32,374 nucleotides of DNA from Phaeoceros laevis (Eukaryota; Anthocerotophyta; Anthocerotopsida; Notothyladales). Below the pieces are notes generated by a model. It was not told where the DNA came from, searched no databases, and was given only the letters and a program-made list of their open reading frames with translations. The position numbers were made by a program, and so were the translations under genes. Below are positions 10,178 to 20,400 of the stretch, piece after piece. Each line of letters starts with the position of its first letter. Position 1 is the first letter of the stretch. The stretch lies in contig JBNGIQ010005304.1 of the NCBI GenBank assembly GCA_049999765.1, forward strand, positions 1-32,374, read 5' to 3'.

Positions 10178-11098
10178 AAGATGCTATCCAACTGTTTTGC
10201 CTTTTGGTTAAGCTCCAAGATGGATTCAAGTATTTGCTCTTTCGGGCACGAGGTACTGGCGACACGAATGTACAAAGTGTTTGGCTCGTGGAGCTATGGT
10301 TAAATATTATACATCTTACATTTCAAGCTACTGGAAGTCATTAGCTGTGTGGTGCTCACAGGGGGAATATGACGTTTTCAGACTTGTGTGATTATACCAA
10401 GTATGTCCACAGACTCCACACCTGAACAGGGGGGCAACTAAGCCATTATGGCAGCATACAGGTTGAGAACTCTGGGGTTGAGGGCCCAGGGGTCAAATCA
10501 CTACCCGGATAGGTGACCTCCACTTCTAACAAGTTATGTTTTTGGTTTCACTACCAAAACAAACCTCTGATAATGTTACCCATGTTTAACATTGGGGCAC
10601 GGGATTCACAGCCTCCTCAGCCGGAATATTCGTGGGTTTCTGAGAATGTGGCCGATGTTTATAACATTGGTGCACGGGATTCACAGCCTCCTCAGCCTAT
10701 TCATGGGTTTCTAATGTGTCTCAACATTCTAATGGCAATTTCCGGCAGCGGACCCGCCTGCACGACAGTAGCCCCAATGTGTCGACCCAGGTCCCCGGCT
10801 GGGGGTGCCGGTTGGCGACCGATCCTGAGTTGAGATAACACGTTAATTTGCTACTACTATCTGTGATAACATCGTTGTGCGGAAATTTATCTTCGAAAGT
10901 ATGGAAACTATTTGCGTACAGAGTGATTGAAACTTGAAAGCGCGAACACGGAAGCTTATTAAAATCTGTGAACAGATATGAAGCACGGAAATACAGAGTA
11001 TTTCCACACTAATTTGAGGTAGTTGCGGCGACGTCCAAAATGTCACTAACTTCGGTAACCTCATCCGACCAAAATCTCCTTTCATCCTCCGTGTAGGG
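10178..11098. other. Intergenic between convergent ATE1 and enolase
   Basis: The two genes converge here, so the stretch should contain both 3' UTRs. It also holds a direct repeat at 10582-10718. No gene is supported. Confidence 0.6.
10582..10718. repeat. Two-copy imperfect tandem repeat, period about 73
   Basis: ATGTTTAACATTGGGGCACG at 10582 recurs as ATGTTTATAACATTGGTGCACG at 10655. Both are followed by GGATTCACAGCCTCCTCAGCC, a short variable part, TTCGTGGGTTTCT or TTCATGGGTTTCT, and AATGTG. Each unit is about 65 bp. It lies in the ATE1/enolase intergenic region and has no evident coding role. Confidence 0.85.
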
Positions 11099-13961
11099 TC
11101 ACTCCACCTTCGACCCTGGTCCTTGCCTCCAGCTCTCACCTGCATAGATTGCCTTCTCCCCGAGTTCCTCCTCTATACGGAGAAGCTGACGTCGCCAGGA
11201 AGTTGGGTCATTAGTCAGACTTTCCGAGTAGCATGGATACACTCAAGACGTAGACAAAAGGAATTTGACATTACCTGATTATACTTTGCAAGCCGTTCGC
11301 TCCTGCAAGGAGCTCCTGTCTTGATCTGGCCAGTAGCCAACCCTACGGCCAGATCTGCGATGAATGAATCCTCCGTCTCTCCACTCCTATGAGAAGCCAT
11401 GACACCCCAACCTGCTTTCTGTGCCATCTTCACAGCTTCTATGCTCTCTGTGACTGTCCCAATCTGGTTGACCTGTAGTCAACCACAGCAGTTAGAGCAC
11501 AAGAAGGTCCCTATGAGACAGCTGAAATAAAAAAACGCATAACCCTGGTATATCACCTTGAGCAGCAGTGCATTACAGGTATTGTCGGCGATGGCCTTTT
11601 CCACTCGCTTGGGGTTTGTAACAAGTAGATCGTCTCCAACAATCTGCAAGCGGAGTCCAAGGCATCAGGACAATGCCATCACACTGACTAATTCTAAATG
11701 CGATTGGGTCAGGCAACATACCTGAGCGATACCAAGACTGTTCAAGGTCTTTGTGTTAGCCCAGTCATCCTGCTCAAACGGATCCTCAACTGATATTATG
11801 GGATAGTCTGCATTCAAGAGACAATAAAACCACCTCCTGACTCAAACCCTGATACCATAAGTCCCATAAGATGACTACATGATGCAAACCAAACTCGTCT
11901 ACCTGCACACAACTGACTGTAGTACTTAATTAGCTCCTCCCCAGATTTCACATCTGACTGCCCAGGAGTCTTATAACTTAGGTCGTATTTCTTGTCTTCT
12001 GTAGCAGTGAAGAGTAGATTAGAATGAAAAGAAATGCACCAAGAACAGAGGAGAATTCCGCCCATTTCAAAACCCATGAGAGTCCTTGCATCTACAATTT
12101 ATACTTCAACACATAGGATCTAGCAATGTATTTGCAACATGTTATCCACTTCCACCTGTGTAGAATTCACTGGCAGCAACATCCATCCCAATCTTTACTT
12201 TGCCAGTATAGTGTGCCCGTTCAATTGCTTCGATAATCAGATCTAGCCCTTCGATGCTACTGTAACACAGTGAAAGCCAGGATGTCAGATACTGAAGGAG
12301 GATACGGATTCAAAACGTCTCTAAATTCTTTTCAGCATGAAAATGTAATGGGAAGGGCATTGAAGTCTTGCTTGGAAATGTTGGGTGCGAAACCTCCCTC
12401 GTCACCAACATTGCATGCATCTATCCCGTACTTCTCCTTGATGACAGCCTGAATCGAAACAATAGAAAGCAGCCCCGAGTTAATGGTAGCACCTACGAGG
12501 AGCCAATAGGTTGGCTCTAGTATCCGGGTCACTTGAAAAGTCGAACCTTCAAATGGTGGTATGTCTCAGAACCCATCCGCATTGCCTCAGTGAAGGAGCT
12601 TGCTCCGATGGGAAGTATCATAAATTCCTTCAGTCAGCTCAACACAAAAAGTAAGAAACCAAGAGAACCCAAGTAACAACCCACCCGGCTTGACCACATA
12701 TAAGTAGCCGCACACCGTGATACCTGAAAGGCAAGTTTATTTCCAGCATGATCTCCACCATTAATGATGTTGAAGGCTGGAACAGGAAGAACAAGCCTTG
12801 TGTTCCCTGCAAGGTCTGCAATGTGTTGATACAAAGGGACCTGCAGGTTCCAATTTTTCAGCAAAATAACCGACGTTTCAGGCCATCAGACACCACTGAA
12901 AACAGATTGTGGAACTAAGAGAATGAGTTTGCTACCTCCTTCTCCGCAGCCCCAGCTTTGGCGACAGCGAGAGAGACAGCGAGAATGGCATTTGCACCCA
13001 GGTTGGCCTGCACGCAAAACAAGTTATTTTCAAGAGAACTACTTACGACATACAGTCATGTGCATGCCAGAAAGGATATTTCCAAGCGCCTACAGATACC
13101 TTGTTCTCAGTGCCATCCAGGTCGATCAAAACCTTGTCAATTTCTGCTTGCTGAGTTGGATCCAGACCTAAGATTGCCGGACTGATCTTCTCATTCACAT
13201 TTGCCACAGCTTTCAGGACACCCTTTCCCAAGTACTTGTCCTTGTCCTTGTCCCTAAGCTCCACGGCTTCATGTCTGCGGAATCCCGACTTAGCAGCTAC
13301 TAGCTGATACTTGGCATGCTGGCACACGACAAATCTGCAAAAGAAATGTTGGCACTGTAGGGGATGGAATTGCATACATTCCAGTTGAAGCTCCACTGGG
13401 AACAGCAGCACGGAAGACGCCCTTATTCGTGTGCAGATCCACCTCTACTGTCGGGTTGCCACGACTATCGAAAATCTGTCGAGCCTTAACCTTCTCGATG
13501 GCCGCAGGAAGTGACTTTTTCAGGTGATTCGACTGCAAAGCATGCACACAAGCTTCATCAGAAGAACAATCCCCTAGGTTGCAAACGACGCTCTCTAGCT
13601 CAAGATGCAACTCCAAAGCTTACACGAGCTCCCCCTGACTGCTAAAGGAAAAACTGCCCTGACAGTAGATAGTACAAGTGGAGAATGCGGAGCTTCCGTT
13701 GAGATAATTGGGAACGCAATCCAACACGTACCACGAACAGGATCGGCTCCGTAGACTTAGCTCGAACAGCTGCATTGACGGCATCCTCTATCCTCGTGGA
13801 AAGCTGGTGCTTCTCGAGATACTCCTGAAAATCACACAAATCAGTATTGTAGCAACATGCGGCTGTAGTAAGGAGACTACATGCAGCGGGGCGGCAGGAG
13901 AAGGGCAAGGAGGAACACCCCCGACCTCGACGGTTGTGTTCCCACGTACTGCGGTAGCCAT
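11099..13961 (-). CDS. ENO: Enolase (phosphopyruvate hydratase), plant ENO3 type
   Basis: Glycolytic enzyme converting 2-phosphoglycerate to phosphoenolpyruvate, expected in the cytosol. Exons in transcription order: 13961-13881, 13824-13732, 13532-13378, 13274-13100, 13007-12936, 12840-12724, 12627-12547, 12448-12372, 12259-12156, 11998-11903, 11807-11722, 11643-11557, 11472-11275, 11185-11099; 1509 nt, 502 aa. After the first exon, [20 protein letters not shown] is the N-terminal signature of plant ENO3. Active-site and Mg ligands of enolase are all present: H223 (GGDHAG), E232, E275 (GDEGGFAP), D310, E358 (SVEDPF), D383, K408, H436 (SHRSGETED), K459. Intron 8 appears to use a GC donor. The ATG at 13961 is preferred over one at 14024 because a TATA-like box sits at 14045-14053. 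The first-exon sequence is the least certain part. Confidence 0.92.
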
Positions 13962-14044
13962 GATTTGCAGCTCGCGAAGAGTTCGCTCTGAGACGGGCAG
14001 GAGATTATTATTGTGGCAGCTCACCTACTTCGACAGGTCCGTCC

Positions 14045-14053
14045 CTATAAATA
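14045..14053 (-). promoter_or_regulatory. TATA-like box of the enolase gene
   Basis: On the minus strand the sequence reads TATTTATAG, about 84 nt upstream of the chosen enolase ATG. That would put transcription start near 14015-14020 and give a 5' UTR of about 55 nt. Position and strand fit. No expression evidence. Confidence 0.45.
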
Positions 14054-14606
14054 CCATACCAAGATGGAATATTCCTGTTGTGAGGCTTACGCAAGCCTTC
14101 TAAACATGTAACCCAACCTTCCTCATCACTTTACGGAAGGGAGTAAACAGTGAAGTCCACTAAAATCACTGGAAGGGCCTCCTTGGCACCTTTTTCCAAA
14201 GAGGAGGGTAATGGAAGACGACGTCACAACGACATGTTCTGACATGACTGCGAGTGCTTGATGATGCTTTTCTGTACACAAGTCAACCTACAAAAATATA
14301 TTGTACAGGATGTGTGAAAGCATCTAGAAAGCTCATGATGCATAGCTCTCGTTCGATGTCTGCTGAAGGACTCCGGTGTGTCCAAGCCTCATGCCACAGT
14401 GGACGTGCCACGTTTTCTGGATATGCAGGGCTGGCAGTGAAGCTGCACACTTCAAGTTAGCTGCATCCCCTTGTTAGGTGATGCATGGTTCCACTTCTTG
14501 CTGCTGGCATTGAGTAATCCCAGGCAACAGTGGATGCAGGAGCCCCTTGGAAGTGGATGACAATCTCTCCAGAACGTGCTAAACCAAATTCTGCGCTTAC
14601 ACTTTC
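14054..14606. other. Intergenic between PPR-1 stop and enolase promoter
   Basis: Both neighbours are read leftward, so this 550 bp should hold the PPR-1 3' UTR and the upstream enolase promoter. I see no other feature. Confidence 0.6.
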
Positions 14607-17404
14607 TCAGTGCCTGTCGCCACATGAACAAGACCCATCCACAAAGCGGTGCACACGGTGTGCATCTCTGACTATGACCTCTCGCTTCTCCAGGCGGGAC
14701 ATGATCTTGGTGCTACTGTGGCAGTCATTGCACATACGCAAATTCTTGGTGACTAGAAGTGTTGTGCCATCTGGAGTGTTCATGAGACCATATGCCAACG
14801 CCAATTTCTCAGCATGTCCACACAATGCGTCTTCTTTATCATTGTCAGACACGGCTTTCAGCACCAATTCTGTTTGCGGCACATGGCCCCCTTTCTCTTT
14901 CAACATCGAGTTGACGCTCCTCAGTTTTGATGCAATATCAGCTCTTTCTTCCCCCACTGTGAACTCTTGTACCTTGTTCCTCACTTCAATGCAGGCCCTA
15001 GCGGGCTTCTTCTTAGCGCCTGCAGACCTGCGCAGGCCTTCAACTCTGAGGGCATCCCTTCCCATTCCGGCATTAGCGTACATGCTAGCCATGAGCACAT
15101 AAGCTCTCCCATTCGCAGGCTCCATAGCGCTAAGCCGGTCGAAACATCGCCGTCCACGCTCAATGTCACCATGGCTTTTGCAGGCACTGAGCAAAGACGT
15201 CAGCCCTACAGCATCAGTTTCAAAAGGCATGGTTTGCAACACATTTTCTGCCTCATCCAGATGGCCTGAGCGCCCAAGAAGATCAACCATGCAATTATAA
15301 TGAGACAAGGTTGGTGCAATGCCACGGTCCTTCATCAGCTGAAAATACCCCTGGCCCTCATGCACCAGTCCCTCATGACTGCATGCCACCAGGAGGCAAA
15401 TGAACGTGACATCATTTGGCTCACATCCTTGCCGCTGCATCTCTTCAAAACACTGCATTGTCATTTGTCCGTCACTATGTTGCGCATACCCATTCAGCAG
15501 AGCATTCCAGGTCACCACATTTTTGGACCGCAGGCTGTTGAACACCTTACTGGCATCCTCCAAGCTGCCGCACTTGGCATACATATCTACCAAGCCGTTC
15601 CCAACAACATGATGTTCTAGTCCACCTTCCTGAATTTGGGCATGGAGCTGCTTCCCCTGGTGTAAGGCTCCCACGACTGCACATGCTTTCAGGAGACAGA
15701 GAAATGTGATGCTGTCAGCCACCAGGATGCCCTCCTGTTGCATAGTTGTGTGAAGAGAAAGGGCTTCTTGACTGAGTCCATGATGCGCATATCCTGAGAT
15801 CATAGCATTCCATGTCACGACATCTTTGGCTGGCAATTCATCAAACACTTTACGAGCTTCTTCTAAGCTCCCACATTTTGCATACATGTCCACCAGGCAA
15901 TTGCCAAGGACAAGATCACCTTTCAGTCCTCTTTGCAGAATTTGGGCATGAAGCTGCTTCCCCTCATTTAAAGCCCCTACGCTGGCACATGCTTGCAGGA
16001 GGCACACAAATGTTACATTATTGGCCAGATTTATGCCATCATGTTGCATAGTTGCATACAAACTAAGGGCTTCTTGACCGAACCCATTCTGGGCATATCC
16101 TGCAATCATAGCAGTCCACGTCACCACATTTCTTGTAGGCAGTTTGTCGAACACTTGGCGAGCATCATCTAAGCTACCACACTTACAGTACATGTCCACC
16201 AAGGAGCTGCCCACTGCCACATTGACTTCCAGCCCCTTCTTCAGAAGCTGGGAATGGAGCTGCTTCCCCTGATGCAAAGCCCCGCTGATCGCACATGCTT
16301 TCAGGAGGCAAACGTATGTAACTTGGTTTGGAGGAATGCTCTCTTGTTCCATACTGGCAAACAGATCCAGGGCTTCTTGACCTAGCCCATGCTGGGAATA
16401 TCCAGCAAGCATAGCATTCCACATCACCACATCTCGTGATGGAAGCCTGTCAAACACTCTGCGAGCATCGTTTAGGCTGTCACATTTTGAGTACATGTCC
16501 ACCAAGCAGCTTCCGATGAACATATCGGGTTCAACAGAACTTGCAAGAATATCAGCATGGACATACTTGCCGAAACGCAAATCCGCTGCGTTGCAACATG
16601 CTTTAAGGACTGCCACGAATACATAACTGTTTGGCTTCACTTTCGAGTGCCGCATCTGTCGGTAAAGACCTATAGCATGTCCGGGCTGTCCATGTTCAGC
16701 ATGGGCCAAGATAATGGAGGCCCACATATGAATGTTTGGTTCAGCCACCTTGGTAAAGACCTCCATTGCTTCCCCCAACATCTGGTGAGAAGCATACATA
16801 CAAATAATGTGGTTCGCCAAGAATGGATCCAAGTCATACCCGCCTTTGACAGTAAGGGCATGAACACGCTTGCCTAGAACACTATCCTTTTCTGCAATGC
16901 ACCTCTTGACGACACGGTAAAAGACAAAACTGTCCACGGAAGATCCTAGCTGCACCAGGACATCCAGGGCCTCAACAACGTGGCTAAGCTGTCCTTCCTC
17001 AAAGAATTTGCTCCAGTTGGAAACCAGCTGGCCATCGTTTATATTCAACCTCCCCTGTTGCACAACCATTCAGACTTTAAAGAGGAACCAATTACAGCAA
17101 ACACGATACGTGTTCTCACAAGAGACTACTCTGCACACCTGAGTAACAGACCATCGGGCACAGACTAGCGTACCGCAGTGTGTGCGTCAGCGGCTCCATC
17201 TGCCCGCCGAAAATTCCAGTGTTGAACGTGGCGAGGTGCTATGCACGGATACGGAGGGCCTGTCTCATTTGGCAGTACAGGGTTGCTCCTGCGCAGGGCC
17301 TCAGGGGAACTGCACCTTGCTGCGGCTGCTGAAGAATATCTCCAGAACGAATTGCACGTTCCTCCGCGTACAAGAAGCACGCGCAGCGATGGCCACGGTG
17401 CCAT
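14607..17404 (-). CDS. PLS-class PPR protein with DYW-type deaminase domain (PPR-1)
   Basis: RNA-binding protein expected to act in mitochondria or plastids as a C-to-U RNA editing factor. The body is one uninterrupted frame, 17069-14607 (820 aa from its own ATG). It holds about 18 PPR motifs in P-L-S order (for example CLVDMYAKCGSLEEARKVFD, VVTWTAMIAGYAQ), then E1/E2 motifs, a PG-box-like segment (ACIEVRNKVQEFTVGEERAD) and a DYW domain with HAE and CNDCH, the zinc/catalytic signature. The last residues are DRH instead of DYW. The 17069 ATG directly follows a TGA and gives no targeting peptide. I propose a first exon 17404-17174 (77 codons, Arg/Ser/Ala-rich, first acidic residue at about 35), spliced by a phase-0 GT-AG intron (17173-17055) to exon 2 at 17054. 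Without it the gene is 14607-17069. It is a head-to-head paralogue of the gene at 17845-20400. One S motif (HVVGNGLVDMYAK) lacks one residue. Confidence 0.88.
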
Positions 17405-17844
17405 GACATCCTGGCTGCTCCTGTCGGTAGTTCACCCGCCGAGTCATCCACTACAACATTTACCACCTCCTCTTGCCAGTTCAAGTGCACCCGCTCTCTC
17501 AGAGCTGCACCGGGCTTAGCTGACCTAGGTAAATTCTGCCAGAGAGGGATGCAGCGACGGTCCGAGCCTTCGCAATTGTCTTACCTGCAATTGCGAGAAG
17601 AGCGCCAACTCTCAGGTATTAACTGAACTGAATTGGTCAGGTCCAAGGTCTGAAGAGGATCCGTGGTTCTCTTAGCCTGTTCGTCGACGAACACGAGTGA
17701 ATTTTCTGCTTGATTTTCTATGAATGGTGTTTTTGGAACGTGGATCCAAATTATTTTCTAGCGACTACAGCAGCGTTCCAAGGCAACAATGTTAGGAGTA
17801 GCCTGTGGTGTTGTGATGAAGAGGCACAAAGCTCACCGTAGCCA
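17405..17844. promoter_or_regulatory. Probable bidirectional promoter between the two PPR genes
   Basis: 440 bp separate the proposed PPR-1 first ATG (17404, minus) from the PPR-2 ATG (17845, plus). Nothing else is coded here, so both genes must be driven from this stretch or from overlapping sequence. No convincing TATA box is visible on either strand, which is common for PPR genes. Confidence 0.4.
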
Positions 17845-20400
17845 ATGAGCATGGCTGTTAGTAAGGCTGTGGTGGGTGCTTCTCTTCAAGAATTCAGGGC
17901 TCTGATGCATAGCCAGGCCGCCAGGATCAAGGTGGAGGCAGGTGGAGGTGAAGTAAATCGGTTGAGGATCAATGATCAGCTGGTTTTCAGACTTTGCGAG
18001 GAGGGACGGATTACTGAGGCTATTGAAGCACTGGACCTACTTGTGCAGCGAGGATCTTATGTTGGCAGGTTTCTTCTCTACCATGTTGTCAAGGGTTGCA
18101 TGGGAAAGGAAAACATTGTCCTTGGCAAGCGTGTCCATGATCTTAGTCTCAAGAGTGGGTATCAGTCAAACGTTTTTTTGGCAAACCACATGATTGGTAT
18201 GTTTGCTTCTCATGGAAAGCTGGAGGAAGCAATGACGGTTTTTGACAAGGTGGCAGCGCCGAATGTCCATATGTGGGCTTCTATTATCTTGGCGCTTGCT
18301 CGACATGGACAGCCTGCACAGGCTATAAGACTGTATCGTCGGATGCAAGAATCAGACGTGAAGCCAGACAACCATGTCTTTGTAGCAGTCCTCAAAGCCT
18401 GTGCATCAGCAGTTGATTTGAAGTCCGGCAAGCAGGTCCATGCTGACATTTTGAGGAATGAAGTTCATCTCAATGTGTTTGTTAGCAGTTGCTTGGTGGA
18501 CATGTATGCTAAATGTGGCAGCTTAGAGGATGCTCGCAGAGTGTTTGATACGTTGTCGAAAAAAAATGTGGTGACATGGACTGCCATGATTGCAGGATAT
18601 GCTCAGCATGGACTTGGACAAGAAGCTCTTGAGATTTATGCAATGATGCTACAAGAAAGCATCACTCCAGCTAATGATGTGACATTCATGTGCCTCCTGC
18701 AAGCATGTGCCAGTGTGGGGGACCTACATCAAGGGAAGGAGCTTCATCTGCAGATTCAGGCCAAGGGACTGGAGGCTAACGTGGCCGTCGGTAATTGCTT
18801 GGTGGATATGTATGCAAAATGCGGGAGCTTGAAGGATGCTCGCCAAGTGTTTGATAACATGCTAACTAGAGATGTAGTGACATGGACTGCCATGATTGCA
18901 GGATATGCCCAGCACGGGCTTGGCCAAGAAGCCCTTGCTCTCTATGGAAGTATGCAACAGCAGGACATGACCCCAGGTGACATTGTTACATTTGTATGTC
19001 TCCTGCAAGCATGTACAACTGTTGGCGCTTTGCATCAGGGGAAGCAGCTTCATGGACAGATTCTACAGAGAGGTCTCGATCGACATGTTGTTATAGGGAA
19101 CTGCCTAGTGAACATGTATTCGAAATGTGGGAGCTTGGAGGATGCTCGCCGAATTTTTGATAATTTGCCAACTAGAGATGTAGTGACTTGGAATGCCATG
19201 ATCAGTGGATATGCTCAGCACGACCTAAGTCAGCAAGCCCTTCGCCTTGGTTCCGATATGCAAAACGAGGGCAGTGTTTTGGCAAACGCTGTTACGTTTG
19301 CATGCCTTCTGAAAGCATGTGCAAGTGTGGGGGCTTTAAACCAGGGCAAGCACCTACATGCACAGATTCAGGAAAGAGGGCTCGAGAGCGAAGTGGTTGT
19401 CAGCAATGCCCTGGTGGACATGTATGCTAAATGTGGCAGCTTGGATGATGCTCGACGGCTGTTCAACGGCCTGCAAACAAGAGATGTGGTGACATGGAAT
19501 GCCCTGTTACATGGTTACGCCGAGCACAGTGCTGGGCAAATGGCCGTGGAATGCTTTCGAGACATGCAGCAGCAAGGTGTTGAGCCCAATGATGCTACTT
19601 TCATTTCCCTCCTGGTGGCCTGCAGTCACGAGGGCCTATTGGATGAAGGCCGGAGGTATTTTCAGCTGATGCTGGAGGACTATGGCATTGCACCCAAGGT
19701 GACGCACTACAACTGCATGGTTGATCTTCTTGGGCGATCGGGTTGTCTAGACGAAGCAGAAAATATGTTGTTGACGACACCGTTTGAGAACGACGTTGTG
19801 GGGTGGACGTCCTTAATGAGTTCTTGTAAAAGCCACGGTGATGTGGAGCGTGGGAGGCGATGTTTTCACCGTCTTGTGACCTTGGAGCCTGAGAACGGAA
19901 CTGCCTATGTGCTCTTCGCAACTATGTGCGCAAATGCCGGCAGGTGGACAGATGCATGTGATGTAGAAACCTTTCGTAGGTCCGCAGGTGCTAGGAAGAA
20001 GCCTGCCAAGGCCTGCATCGAAGTGAAGAGGAAGGTTCACGAGTTCACTGTGGGAGAGGAGAGGGCTGATCTTTCATTGCCATTGCGGAGGATCAACTCC
20101 GGTTTAAAAGACAGAGGCGGCCACGTACCACAAACAGAGTTGGTGACAAAGCCAATAACCGAGGGAGAGAAGGAGGATGCTTTGTGTGGACATGCTGAAA
20201 AATTGGCACTGGCGTACGGTCTCATGAACACTCCATATGGCACCACACTACTAGTTACTAAGAACCTTCGTATGTGCAATGACTGCCACAGTAGCACCAA
20301 GATAATGTCTCTCCTTGAGAAGCGAGAGATAATAGTACGAGACGCACACCGTGTGCATCACTTTGCCGATGGTTCTTGTTCATGTAGGGATTTGCATTAA
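17845..20400 (+). CDS. PLS-class PPR protein with DYW-type deaminase domain (PPR-2)
   Basis: Likely organellar C-to-U RNA editing factor, 851 aa in a single exon. The ATG is fixed by an in-frame TAG two codons upstream. Residues 1 to about 40 are low in acidic residues and could target an organelle. About 18 PPR motifs follow in P-L-S triplets. Several P motifs are almost the same (VVTWTAMIAGYAQHGLGQEA occurs twice, and VVTWNAMISGYAQHDLSQQA once). S motifs repeat CLVDMYAKCGSL with small changes. Then come E1/E2 (VGWTSLMSSCKSHGDVERG), a PG-box-like segment (ACIEVKRKVHEFTVGEERAD) and a DYW domain with HAE and CNDCH intact. The protein ends in DLH rather than DYW. Architecture and motif count match PPR-1, so the pair arose by an inverted duplication. 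Confidence 0.93.
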   Translation: MSMAVSKAVVGASLQEFRALMHSQAARIKVEAGGGEVNRLRINDQLVFRLCEEGRITEAIEALDLLVQRGSYVGRFLLYHVVKGCMGKENIVLGKRVHDLSLKSGYQSNVFLANHMIGMFASHGKLEEAMTVFDKVAAPNVHMWASIILALARHGQPAQAIRLYRRMQESDVKPDNHVFVAVLKACASAVDLKSGKQVHADILRNEVHLNVFVSSCLVDMYAKCGSLEDARRVFDTLSKKNVVTWTAMIAGYAQHGLGQEALEIYAMMLQESITPANDVTFMCLLQACASVGDLHQGKELHLQIQAKGLEANVAVGNCLVDMYAKCGSLKDARQVFDNMLTRDVVTWTAMIAGYAQHGLGQEALALYGSMQQQDMTPGDIVTFVCLLQACTTVGALHQGKQLHGQILQRGLDRHVVIGNCLVNMYSKCGSLEDARRIFDNLPTRDVVTWNAMISGYAQHDLSQQALRLGSDMQNEGSVLANAVTFACLLKACASVGALNQGKHLHAQIQERGLESEVVVSNALVDMYAKCGSLDDARRLFNGLQTRDVVTWNALLHGYAEHSAGQMAVECFRDMQQQGVEPNDATFISLLVACSHEGLLDEGRRYFQLMLEDYGIAPKVTHYNCMVDLLGRSGCLDEAENMLLTTPFENDVVGWTSLMSSCKSHGDVERGRRCFHRLVTLEPENGTAYVLFATMCANAGRWTDACDVETFRRSAGARKKPAKACIEVKRKVHEFTVGEERADLSLPLRRINSGLKDRGGHVPQTELVTKPITEGEKEDALCGHAEKLALAYGLMNTPYGTTLLVTKNLRMCNDCHSSTKIMSLLEKREIIVRDAHRVHHFADGSCSCRDLH

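Noticed and set aside
10440-10505. tRNA-like look of GGGGTCAAATCACTACCC
   Set aside because: There is no matching A box or cloverleaf, and the B-box match is poor.
13962-14024. Upstream ATG at 14024 as the enolase start (MSCHNNN)
   Set aside because: It lies about at the transcription start predicted from the TATA-like box, and its 21 extra residues show no resemblance to enolase N-termini.
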